5,592 nt of DNA from Prolixibacteraceae bacterium (GTDB lineage: Bacteria; Bacteroidota; Bacteroidia; Bacteroidales; Prolixibacteraceae): positions 1 to 5,592 of the forward strand of contig JAGYOI010000103.1 of NCBI GenBank assembly GCA_018399395.1. The letters run 5' to 3'. Shown piece after piece: positions 1 to 4,497 of the stretch. The position numbers and the translations under genes are program-made. The notes under the pieces are model-generated. The model ran no database searches, was not told the DNA's origin, and saw only the letters and a program-made list of their open reading frames with translations. Every line of letters starts with the position of its first letter. The first letter of the stretch is position 1.

Positions 1-339
1 AAAATTGAAGCTATTAATGGTGGCAAAAAAGAGGGAGGCGATTACATCGAGGATTCCGAAGAGGTTTCAAACATCATCTCTTACGGTATGCTGGTGCACC
101 CCAGTTTGGTAGGTGCATCGCCGGGCAAAAACAAAAATATCAGCGGTACCGAAGCCCGCGAGTTGTTCATACTTAAACAGACTACGCTGAAACCGTTCCG
201 CGACCGACTCCTGCGTCCGCTCTATGTAATTAAAGCCATCAACAACTGGCCCGACGATCTGCATTTTGTAATCCCCAACCTGGAACTCACCACCCTCGAT
301 AAAGAAAAAACAGGAAGTGTAACCAAAACATCAGAATAA
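1..339 (+). CDS. Phage portal-like protein, C-terminal part (5' end outside window)
   Basis: The frame is open from the first base, and 112 residues are visible before the TAA at 337-339. The visible part has a HPSLVGASPGKNKN stretch, then SGTEARELF, then a helix with KPFRDRLLRPLYVI, and finally IPNLELTTLDKEKTG. From memory, the pattern of a G/S-G-(S/T) loop, a K-P-x-R-D-R-(L/I)-L helix and a late L-T-T-L-D segment is typical of the C-terminal portion of Bacteroidota phage portal-type proteins, which form the dodecameric DNA gate at the capsid vertex. Its place directly before a connector-like gene fits that role. An internal ATG at 88 is not the true start because the frame continues upstream without a stop. 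Its stop overlaps the next start (TAATG), so translation is probably coupled. The identity is inferred from the C-terminal fragment and context; another head-vertex protein is possible. Confidence 0.6.
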   Translation, partial: KIEAINGGKKEGGDYIEDSEEVSNIISYGMLVHPSLVGASPGKNKNISGTEARELFILKQTTLKPFRDRLLRPLYVIKAINNWPDDLHFVIPNLELTTLDKEKTGSVTKTSE

Positions 340-1190
340 TGCTGTTAACAAGTGCCGACATACAAAAATACGTACCGCTGCAAACCAGCAGCTTCGATTT
401 CAATAAATACTCGGGTTTCGAAACCCGTGCGCTGTACAAACATCTGCCCCGGTTCCTCGGTGATACGCTCATGAGTAACCTCGATGGCGACACGCCCGAC
501 GAAACGCTGGTGCAAAAAGTGGTGCCCGTACTGGCCAACCTCTCGATTATGGAAGCATCGCCTTTTTTCGATGTGGTGCTCACCTCCTACGGCTTTGGCG
601 TGGTGCGCAACAACAACATTGCACCGGCCAGTGTGGAACGGGTACGCGCTTTTGTAAACGGATGCCGCCAGGCTGCCAACGATTTTCTCGATATCCTGCT
701 TGGATTCCTGGAAGATAACGTGGAAACAGCGCCCTATTCCGGATGGAACAAATGCAGCCTGAATACCGGCAGTTTGATTCCCGACACCACAACATTCAAC
801 ACCCAAACGCGCCTCGATTTAAAACGCCACCAGTTTGTCGATTTAAAAACTAACCTAACAACCCTCGAGTTAACGCTGTTTGCCCAAACGCTCAGTACCG
901 AATTCCTGACCGAATTGCAGGCCGGCGACGATGCCACCGTGAAGCCCCTCTTCCAGAAAGCGCTGGCATTTATGAGTTACCAAAACTGGCTGAACGACAA
1001 CGACCCCGAAAAATCAGGAAACCTCTGGAAAAACAAAGGCGCCTCGTTTTTTGCCCGTGCCATTTCGGTACTGGTAACCAACATACTTAGTTACCCCACT
1101 TACCAAACCTACGGCTACGAAGCGCCCTACGACAACGCCGACGAAGACAACGAAGACTCCGGCTTCTTTGTAGCCGGAGGACCAGGATAA
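339..1190 (+). CDS. Phage connector/neck-like structural protein (DUF6712-like)
   Basis: This 283-aa protein starts at the ATG that shares one base with the upstream stop. It opens with MLLTSADIQKYVPL, has a largely helical middle with regular hydrophobic spacing, and ends in an acidic tail rich in Asp, Glu and Gly (about residues 263-283). No signal peptide or membrane segment is visible. The N-terminal 'set a threshold, then K-Y-(V/I)-P' opening, the size and the position right after a portal-like gene resemble the Bacteroidota phage family I recall as DUF6712, thought to be a head-to-tail connector or adaptor; that family name is from memory. The tight overlap implies production together with the portal. 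The role in head closure or neck assembly is inferred from gene order, not from a catalytic motif. Confidence 0.5.
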   Translation: MLLTSADIQKYVPLQTSSFDFNKYSGFETRALYKHLPRFLGDTLMSNLDGDTPDETLVQKVVPVLANLSIMEASPFFDVVLTSYGFGVVRNNNIAPASVERVRAFVNGCRQAANDFLDILLGFLEDNVETAPYSGWNKCSLNTGSLIPDTTTFNTQTRLDLKRHQFVDLKTNLTTLELTLFAQTLSTEFLTELQAGDDATVKPLFQKALAFMSYQNWLNDNDPEKSGNLWKNKGASFFARAISVLVTNILSYPTYQTYGYEAPYDNADEDNEDSGFFVAGGPG

Positions 1191-1195
1191 TAAAC

Positions 1196-1219
1196 TTTGC
1201 GCCTTTGCGCCTTAGCGAG
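1196..1219 (+). repeat. Tandem octamer repeat TTTGCGCC in a start-codon leader
   Basis: Two exact TTTGCGCC copies (1196-1203 and 1204-1211) are followed by a degenerate third copy, TTAGCGAG (1212-1219). The array fills most of the 36-base gap and ends 7 bases before the ATG at 1227. Similar TTTGCG(C/T)C phrases recur between genes in Bacteroidota genomes as I recall. Confidence 0.7.
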
Positions 1220-1226
1220 AAAAATC

Positions 1227-2051
1227 ATGAAAACACTCGATTTACATTTCCACACCTCATGGAACCAGCTCACCCGACGGCAACTGCTATACCTGTGCAA
1301 GCTCTACCGGTTGAACCTCACCGAGTTTAAATTTAAAACCTACCTGTTTGTAAAGTTCACCGGCATTAAAGTGCTGCCTAAACAAATAATTGCCGATCAC
1401 GTTTATTATTTCTTCCGGAAAGGAAAAATACGCTTTTCACTTTCGGTTGACGAAATGCACTGGTTCCTGCGTGCCGTTCACCTGTTTACCGAAGATAGCA
1501 AACTCACAAAAAACCTTTTCCCGCACTTCCGGATCCTGCACAAACGGTTTTTCGGTCCGTCGAACAGTTGCTACAATATGACGGTTCACGAATTCTTATT
1601 TGCCGAACGCATCCTCGATGCCTTCCACCAGCAGCAGAACCCCGTTTACCTGCGGCAATTGTGCGCCATCCTTTACCGGCCACAGGTAAAACCCTACCGG
1701 CCAAACAGCCCCGGGTACAACGGCGACCGCCGTCAGTCATTCAACGATTACAACTACACCCGCCGCGCACGCTGGTTTAAGCTGTTGCCGCACGAAAAAC
1801 AAATGGCTGTGTACGTTTTTTACGTAGGATGCCGCAATGCCATCATCGAAAAGCACCCGCACCTGTTTAACTCAGCCGCAGTTTCATCCGAAAAACAAAA
1901 CCATGTAGATAATATGAAACAGGTGCTCATTGCCCTCAACCAGGGCGACATCACCAAAAACAAGGAAATACTGCAAACACAAATATGGGAAGCCTTCGGC
2001 CAGCTCAACGAAATGGTCAGACAAAATAAACAAGCAAAAGCAAAAAAGTAA
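1227..2051 (+). CDS. Conserved-type phage protein of unknown function, basic and aromatic-rich
   Basis: I choose the ATG at 1227 (274 aa, MKTLDLHFHTSW...). A TTG in the same frame at 1197 would add ten residues encoded entirely by the octamer repeat, so it is unlikely. The protein is strikingly rich in Lys, Arg, His, Tyr and Phe. It has an N-terminal W-x(2)-LTRRQLLYLCKLY helix, a segment SVDEMHWFLRAVHLF around residues 72-86, and a helix HEFLFAERILDAF around 124-136. A proline-rich YRPNSPGYNGDRR linker comes before LPHEKQMAVYVFYVGCRNAI, and the C-terminus is a Lys/Gln-rich helix. Its place between a connector-like and a tail-completion-like gene suggests a virion or assembly role. I recall proteins of this layout in Bacteroides-type prophages, all without a known function. 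No catalytic site is visible. Confidence 0.75.
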   Translation: MKTLDLHFHTSWNQLTRRQLLYLCKLYRLNLTEFKFKTYLFVKFTGIKVLPKQIIADHVYYFFRKGKIRFSLSVDEMHWFLRAVHLFTEDSKLTKNLFPHFRILHKRFFGPSNSCYNMTVHEFLFAERILDAFHQQQNPVYLRQLCAILYRPQVKPYRPNSPGYNGDRRQSFNDYNYTRRARWFKLLPHEKQMAVYVFYVGCRNAIIEKHPHLFNSAAVSSEKQNHVDNMKQVLIALNQGDITKNKEILQTQIWEAFGQLNEMVRQNKQAKAKK

Positions 2052-2078
2052 CAATGGAACAATCAGCAATAAAATATT

Positions 2079-2120
2079 CTATGTGCCCTATGTGGTTCTC
2101 TTTAAACTTTAAACATTAAA
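2079..2120 (+). repeat. Two short repeat phrases: CTATGTG x2 and CTTTAAA x3
   Basis: CTATGTG occurs at 2079-2085 and 2088-2094 (period 9). Then CTTTAAA occurs at 2100-2106 and 2107-2113, with a variant CATTAAA at 2114-2120 (period 7). The second array ends four bases before the ATG at 2125, so it forms the A/T-rich leader of the next gene. The 73-base spacer holds no other obvious signal apart from CAAT motifs at 2052-2070. Confidence 0.65.
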
Positions 2121-2124
2121 CTCA

Positions 2125-2625
2125 ATGAATTTCAACTTTGCAACATACATGAAAACCTGCGCCGAAAAGCTAAAAGCAATCGGCCACACCGAAGAAACCC
2201 CGAAATTCTTCCGCATCTCGTCGCTCGCGCAACTCGACGAGCTGCTAAGCATGATCAGCGATATCGGATACCCCGCCATGCTGATTCACGACAATATGGA
2301 CGGCGCCATTGGCGACCGCAGCACATCCAACAATTATCTCGATGTTCCCAACTACACATTTTACGTGGTAGAGCATGTGAGCCTAAACGACCACGATGCC
2401 AAACAACAGGCCATACTAAACTGCAAAAATATTGGGCTGAAAATTATTGCCAAAATGTTGCACGACAAACTCGACCTGAACCAGGGACTAACCTTCCTGC
2501 AGTTCGACAACATACCCTACCAAACCATCGGTCCCATTGGCGACAACTGCCACGGGATGATGTTCACCATATCGGTACCCAACCAGGCACAAATAACCTA
2601 TAACGCTGATGACTGGACTACATAG
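2125..2625 (+). CDS. Phage protein of unknown function, possible neck or tail-terminator component
   Basis: This 166-aa protein starts at an ATG preceded by the CTTTAAA repeat leader and no Shine-Dalgarno site. It opens with an amphipathic helix (NFATYMKTCAEKLKAIGH). A mixed alpha/beta core follows, containing SLAQLDELLSMISDIGYPAMLI, an NNYLDVPNYTFYVVEHV strand region around residues 71-87, and the helix NIGLKIIAKMLHDKL. It ends with IGDNCHGMMFTISV near the C-terminus. There is no signal peptide or membrane segment. Size, fold pattern and place before a gp10-like gene fit a neck or tail-terminator subunit of a long-tailed phage. That is inference from order and length; no signature motif confirms it. 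It is separated from its neighbours by 73 and 57 bases, both filled with repeats. Confidence 0.7.
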   Translation: MNFNFATYMKTCAEKLKAIGHTEETPKFFRISSLAQLDELLSMISDIGYPAMLIHDNMDGAIGDRSTSNNYLDVPNYTFYVVEHVSLNDHDAKQQAILNCKNIGLKIIAKMLHDKLDLNQGLTFLQFDNIPYQTIGPIGDNCHGMMFTISVPNQAQITYNADDWTT

Positions 2626-2646
2626 TAAATATAATCTACGAACATT

Positions 2647-2682
2647 GTCCCCCTTTGGGGGACGAGCGAAGCGAAGGGGGCT
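2647..2682 (+). repeat. G/C-rich hairpin repeat abutting a start codon
   Basis: GTCCCCC (2647-2653) pairs perfectly with GGGGGAC (2657-2663) around a TTT loop. Alternatively, CCCCCTT (2649-2655) can pair with AAGGGGG (2674-2680) across the AGCGAAGCGA repeat. The two folds exclude each other, and the second reaches to two bases from the ATG at 2683. The sequence resembles a dispersed CCCCCTTTGGGGG-type Bacteroidota intergenic element that I recall. Confidence 0.65.
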
Positions 2683-3192
2683 ATGGCAGAAAATTTAGAT
2701 ACATCACTCACCGTTGAAGCCTGGGCAGAAATCACCATTAAAGAATGGCTGAAGAAAATCAAGGCCATGGGCATCGGCAGTTCTGGCCAGTTGCTGAACA
2801 GCTTCTACCACCACATCAACACCAGCGCCGATGGAAAACCGCAATACGTAAACTTTGCGTTTGAATACTACGGCCGGTTTGTGGACTGGGGCGTGGGTAA
2901 AGGCGTAACCATCGAAAACAGGGACATGCTGAATACTTCACGCAGACAAAAGCCCTGGTTTTCATCGGTATTTATGACCCAATTGACAATACTGAAACAC
3001 CTTATGGCTGAAAAATATGCAGAGCAGGCCGCCGTGGTGGTGATAAACGACATGCAGTCGGGCAACAAAAAAACAACCGGAGGATCCTCCACATCATCAT
3101 CATCCGGAAGTACAAGTTCGAAATCAGATTTGGGACTCAATAAAATGACATATAAAGAATTTTTGGAAAGGAGGAAACAAAGTGGATGGTAA
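2683..3192 (+). CDS. HK97 gp10-like head-tail joining / tail completion candidate
   Basis: This protein has 169 residues. An N-terminal helix (VEAWAEITIKEWLKKIKAM) leads into GIGSSGQLLNSFYHHI, then YVNFAFEYYGRFVDWGVGKGV around residues 55-75. The order 'helix, G-x-S/T-G-x-L-x-x-S-F, beta strands, Y-x-x-F-V-(D/E)-x-G' matches the layout of HK97 gp10-type tail-completion proteins, where the last motif is usually Y-A-x-F-V-E-x-G-T. A low-complexity Gly/Ser/Thr linker (about 133-148) precedes a charged C-terminal tail ending ERRKQSGW. The start ATG lies two bases after the G-rich hairpin repeat, so translation may be sensitive to RNA folding. Its last 11 bases contain the start of the phosphatase gene. 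Family assignment is by motif layout only. Confidence 0.6.
   Translation: MAENLDTSLTVEAWAEITIKEWLKKIKAMGIGSSGQLLNSFYHHINTSADGKPQYVNFAFEYYGRFVDWGVGKGVTIENRDMLNTSRRQKPWFSSVFMTQLTILKHLMAEKYAEQAAVVVINDMQSGNKKTTGGSSTSSSSGSTSSKSDLGLNKMTYKEFLERRKQSGW
3167..3174 (+). promoter_or_regulatory. Strong Shine-Dalgarno site for the phosphatase GTG start
   Basis: AAAGGAGG lies seven bases before the GTG at 3182. No other start in the window has anything comparable. It sits within the coding sequence of the upstream gene, at Glu-Arg-Arg codons (gaa agg agg), so it may be partly a by-product of codon content. It supports the GTG start, because no in-frame ATG occurs until 3374. Confidence 0.6.
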
Positions 3193-3517
3193 AAATATTT
3201 TATTCGTTTGTTCGGCCAATGTGAAACGCAGCCCCACCGCCGAACTGTGGTTTAGCTGGTTGAAACCCCAAAACAGTTACAGCAGCGCCGGGAGCAGCAA
3301 ATTTGCCTGTAAAAAATACGGAGGCAAGCTAATTACACAAACTGCGCTAACCGCTGCCGACCGCGTTATTTGCATGGAAGCCCGCAACCAAAAAGAAATA
3401 CAAAAAGCTCATGGGCACCAGTTCGATGCAAAAACCGAAATTGCCGGCATAAAAGACCAGTACGATTTTCTCGACCTCGAACTCATTTTTGAGCTGTCAG
3501 ACAAAATTCAGATATAG
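3182..3517 (+). CDS. Low-molecular-weight protein tyrosine phosphatase family protein
   Basis: This protein has 111 residues and a GTG start. The N-terminus, NILFVCSANVKRSPTAE, carries the LMW-PTP phosphate-binding loop C-x5-R-S, with Cys10 as nucleophile, Arg16 and Ser17. Later motifs fit the family: SSAG near residues 34-37, ADRVICME around 59-66, and KDQYDF with a candidate general-acid Asp92 and Tyr94 in the usual D-P-(Y/E)-Y place. Known members hydrolyse phosphotyrosine on cytoplasmic proteins; the related arsenate reductases need extra cysteines not clearly placed here. At 111 aa it is shorter than the usual 150-160 aa but matches a small Bacteroidota-type subgroup I recall. It overlaps the preceding tail-completion-like gene by 11 bases, so it is probably co-translated with late structural genes. 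Its substrate is unknown. A phage-borne host-modulating role is inference. Confidence 0.8.
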   Translation: MDGKNILFVCSANVKRSPTAELWFSWLKPQNSYSSAGSSKFACKKYGGKLITQTALTAADRVICMEARNQKEIQKAHGHQFDAKTEIAGIKDQYDFLDLELIFELSDKIQI

Positions 3518-3519
3518 GG

Positions 3520-3565
3520 TGATGCGATTTAAAATCGCGTCAATCGGCGATTAAAAATCGCCGAT
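3520..3565. repeat. Tandem related hairpins (REP-like)
   Basis: The first hairpin pairs TGATGCGATT (3520-3529) with AATCGCGTCA (3533-3542), with one G-T wobble. The second pairs ATCGGCGAT (3543-3551) perfectly with ATCGCCGAT (3557-3565) around TAAAA. The two share the GCGATT...AATCGC core, so they look like a duplicated palindromic unit placed two bases after the phosphatase stop. Confidence 0.7.
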
Positions 3566-3647
3566 CCCTTAGCCGGAAACCCGAAAATGTTGCCTTAGTT
3601 GGTAAAGCACAAAGGGTGAAGCCGCAGTCCGTTAAAGCCGGACCACC

Positions 3648-3679
3648 AAAGCCCCGGTTTAGTTACCCGGGGCTTTTTC
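3648..3679 (+). terminator. Intrinsic terminator after the structural/phosphatase unit
   Basis: AAAGCCCCGG (3648-3657) pairs with CCGGGGCTTT (3667-3676) around a nine-base loop, followed by a T run to 3678. It sits 131 bases after the phosphatase stop and probably ends the upstream operon. Confidence 0.8.
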
Positions 3680-3686
3680 ATAGGAC

Positions 3687-3712
3687 GCGGAGTTTCCAAC
3701 TCCGCATTTTTT
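3687..3712 (+). terminator. Second terminator-like hairpin
   Basis: GCGGAGTT (3687-3694) pairs perfectly with AACTCCGC (3698-3705) around a TCC loop, followed by A and six Ts. It may back up the terminator at 3648-3679. It also resembles a GGAGTTTCCAACTCC palindrome that I recall as dispersed in Bacteroidota, so it may be a repeat copy that happens to look like a terminator. Confidence 0.6.
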
Positions 3713-3725
3713 GTAACTTGCTTAA

Positions 3726-3860
3726 ATGTACGGCGACGATCATTACTTCAAAAAATTTGCTCGCAACTTCAAAGGCTACCTGCTGATTTTATTGTTCTGG
3801 GTTGTAATAGGTTTGGTTTTGCGGTTAATAGATTATATCTTTAATCTCGAAATATTTTAA
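3726..3860 (+). CDS. Small single-span membrane protein (44 aa)
   Basis: The ATG at 3726 begins a 44-residue frame ending at the TAA at 3858-3860. The N-terminus is charged (MYGDDHYFKKFARNFKG). It is followed by one strongly hydrophobic segment, YLLILLFWVVIGLVL (about residues 18-32), then RLIDYIFNLEIF. The positive charges before the span predict an N-inside orientation. It lies 14 bases after the terminator-like hairpin and 22 bases before a secreted or membrane protein gene of the same AT-rich composition. I do not recognise the family. Small one-span phage peptides include holins and host-modifying morons, but nothing here decides between them. Coding status is supported by the coherent membrane topology and context, not by homology. 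Confidence 0.55.
   Translation: MYGDDHYFKKFARNFKGYLLILLFWVVIGLVLRLIDYIFNLEIF
3812..3843 (+). promoter_or_regulatory. Candidate Bacteroidota-type promoter
   Basis: TTTG (3812-3815) is followed after 20 bases by TATCTTTA (3836-3843), which matches 7 of 8 positions of the Bacteroides -7 element TAnnTTTG. The consensus TTTG spacing is about 19-21. It lies within the end of the 44-aa frame and could drive the gene at 3883. AT-rich sequence makes chance matches likely. Confidence 0.25.
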
Positions 3861-3882
3861 TAAATTAAAAAAAATCAACGTT

Positions 3883-4269
3883 ATGAAAAAACTGCTTCCT
3901 TTCGTGCTGGTGTTAATGACACTTTCTGCTTTTACCCAGGAACGGCCACCACAAAAAGAAATTCCCAAAACACAAAAAGAAAAGAAATCAATTTTAAAAA
4001 CACCAGGTAATTTAATAATCAAGTCTTCACATCTGCGGCTGGCTGGAATAGGAATTTCAATAGGAACTTCAACATTATATGCCGCAAGAGCTTTTGAAAA
4101 ATTAAGTGACGATAATAGAAACACTATTCTAATAGCATCAGGAATTGCAAGTTTGTCATTATATATTGCCGGTGAATTAACACTTGTAAAAGCCGGTGAG
4201 TTATTAAATAAAGAAAGAATTACCATCTCCACCGCCTCCGAAGGAATTGGATTAGCAATCAATTTTTGA
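3883..4269 (+). CDS. Signal-peptide-bearing small protein with hydrophobic segments, unknown function
   Basis: This protein has 128 residues. The N-terminus (MKKLLPFVLVLMTLSAFTQE) reads as a signal peptide, with likely cleavage near residue 19, or as a membrane anchor. A Lys-rich hydrophilic region (about 20-46) follows. Two further hydrophobic stretches come next: LAGIGISIGTSTLYAA around 53-68 and TILIASGIASLSLYIAGELTLV around 85-106. The C-terminus ends ISTASEGIGLAINF. I recall similar short proteins ending in a G-(I/V)-G-(L/V)-x-x-N/K-F strand in Bacteroidota phages, with no known function. GC content is about 36% over 3901-4260 by hand count, against 50-60% in sampled stretches of the neighbouring structural genes. 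It is enclosed by terminator-like hairpins on both sides, which suggests an independently expressed passenger gene. A membrane or lysis-related role is only a possibility. Confidence 0.7.
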   Translation: MKKLLPFVLVLMTLSAFTQERPPQKEIPKTQKEKKSILKTPGNLIIKSSHLRLAGIGISIGTSTLYAARAFEKLSDDNRNTILIASGIASLSLYIAGELTLVKAGELLNKERITISTASEGIGLAINF

Positions 4270-4296
4270 AAATTATAATCAAATAACATCGTCCTA

Positions 4297-4332
4297 AAGA
4301 ACCGTTCCCTTCAAAAGGAACGGTTCTTTTTT
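4297..4332 (+). terminator. Intrinsic terminator after the AT-rich cassette
   Basis: AAGAACCGTTCC (4297-4308) pairs perfectly over 12 bp with GGAACGGTTCTT (4317-4328) around an eight-base loop, followed by a T run to 4332. It lies 27 bases after the stop of the 128-aa gene and separates it from the tape measure gene. Confidence 0.9.
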
Positions 4333-4337
4333 CCTCC

Positions 4338-4398
4338 CTGATCACTGCCTGACCGACTGATGTCATCCAGGCGGGCGACTGATCACTGCGACTGATCA
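4338..4398. repeat. CTGATCACTGC / CGACTGAT repeat cluster
   Basis: CTGATCACTGC occurs at 4338-4348 and 4379-4389, and CTGATCA again at 4392-4398. CGACTGAT occurs three times (4354-4361, 4376-4383, 4389-4396). TGATCA is itself palindromic. The cluster directly follows the terminator. Confidence 0.65.
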
Positions 4399-4424
4399 TC
4401 TCGACTTCTTTTTGTCCTTTCAAT

Positions 4425-4440
4425 CCACCACTCCACCACC
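4425..4440. repeat. Tandem CCACCACT repeat
   Basis: CCACCACT (4425-4432) is followed directly by CCACCACC (4433-4440), a period-8 pair. It is of the same style as the octamer array at 1196-1219 but has an unrelated sequence. Confidence 0.5.
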
Positions 4441-4458
4441 TATTTTAGCACAAAACAA

Positions 4459-4493
4459 GCTCGTGGCTAAAAGCTCACGGCTCGCAGCTAAAA
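4459..4493 (+). repeat. Heptamer GCTNNNN array, five units, before the tape measure start
   Basis: GCT recurs with an exact spacing of seven at 4459, 4466, 4473, 4480 and 4487. The four-base inserts are CGTG, AAAA, CACG, CGCA and AAAA. The array runs into the poly-A leader that ends at the ATG at 4498. Confidence 0.65.
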
Positions 4494-4497
4494 AAAA

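Noticed and set aside
345..806. Minus-strand open frame of 153 codons
   Set aside because: It is a shadow of the connector-like gene, with no recognisable motif or leader.
1197..1226. TTG start extending the unknown basic protein by ten residues
   Set aside because: The extension is encoded by the octamer repeat; the ATG at 1227 gives a natural N-terminus.
3088..3110. Run of CATCATCATCATC that could look like an engineered His tag
   Set aside because: In the coding frame it reads as Ser codons in a Gly/Ser/Thr linker, so it is natural low-complexity sequence.
3523..3786. Open plus-strand frame of 88 codons spanning the hairpins and terminators
   Set aside because: It has no plausible start codon at its beginning, consists largely of palindromes and terminator sequence, and overlaps the 44-aa gene.
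3825..4289. Minus-strand open frame of 154 codons
   Set aside because: It is opposite the signal-peptide protein and would read through the 44-aa gene's end; the plus-strand gene has the better start, signal peptide and terminator.
4411..4448. Promoter for the tape measure gene: TTTG at 4411 and TATTTTAG at 4441
   Set aside because: The gap is 26 bases, longer than the 19-21 of the Bacteroides consensus, and the -7 element has a mismatch.
4338..4493. CRISPR-like array
   Set aside because: The units are 7-11 bases, irregularly spaced, with no 25-35 base repeats or unique spacers.
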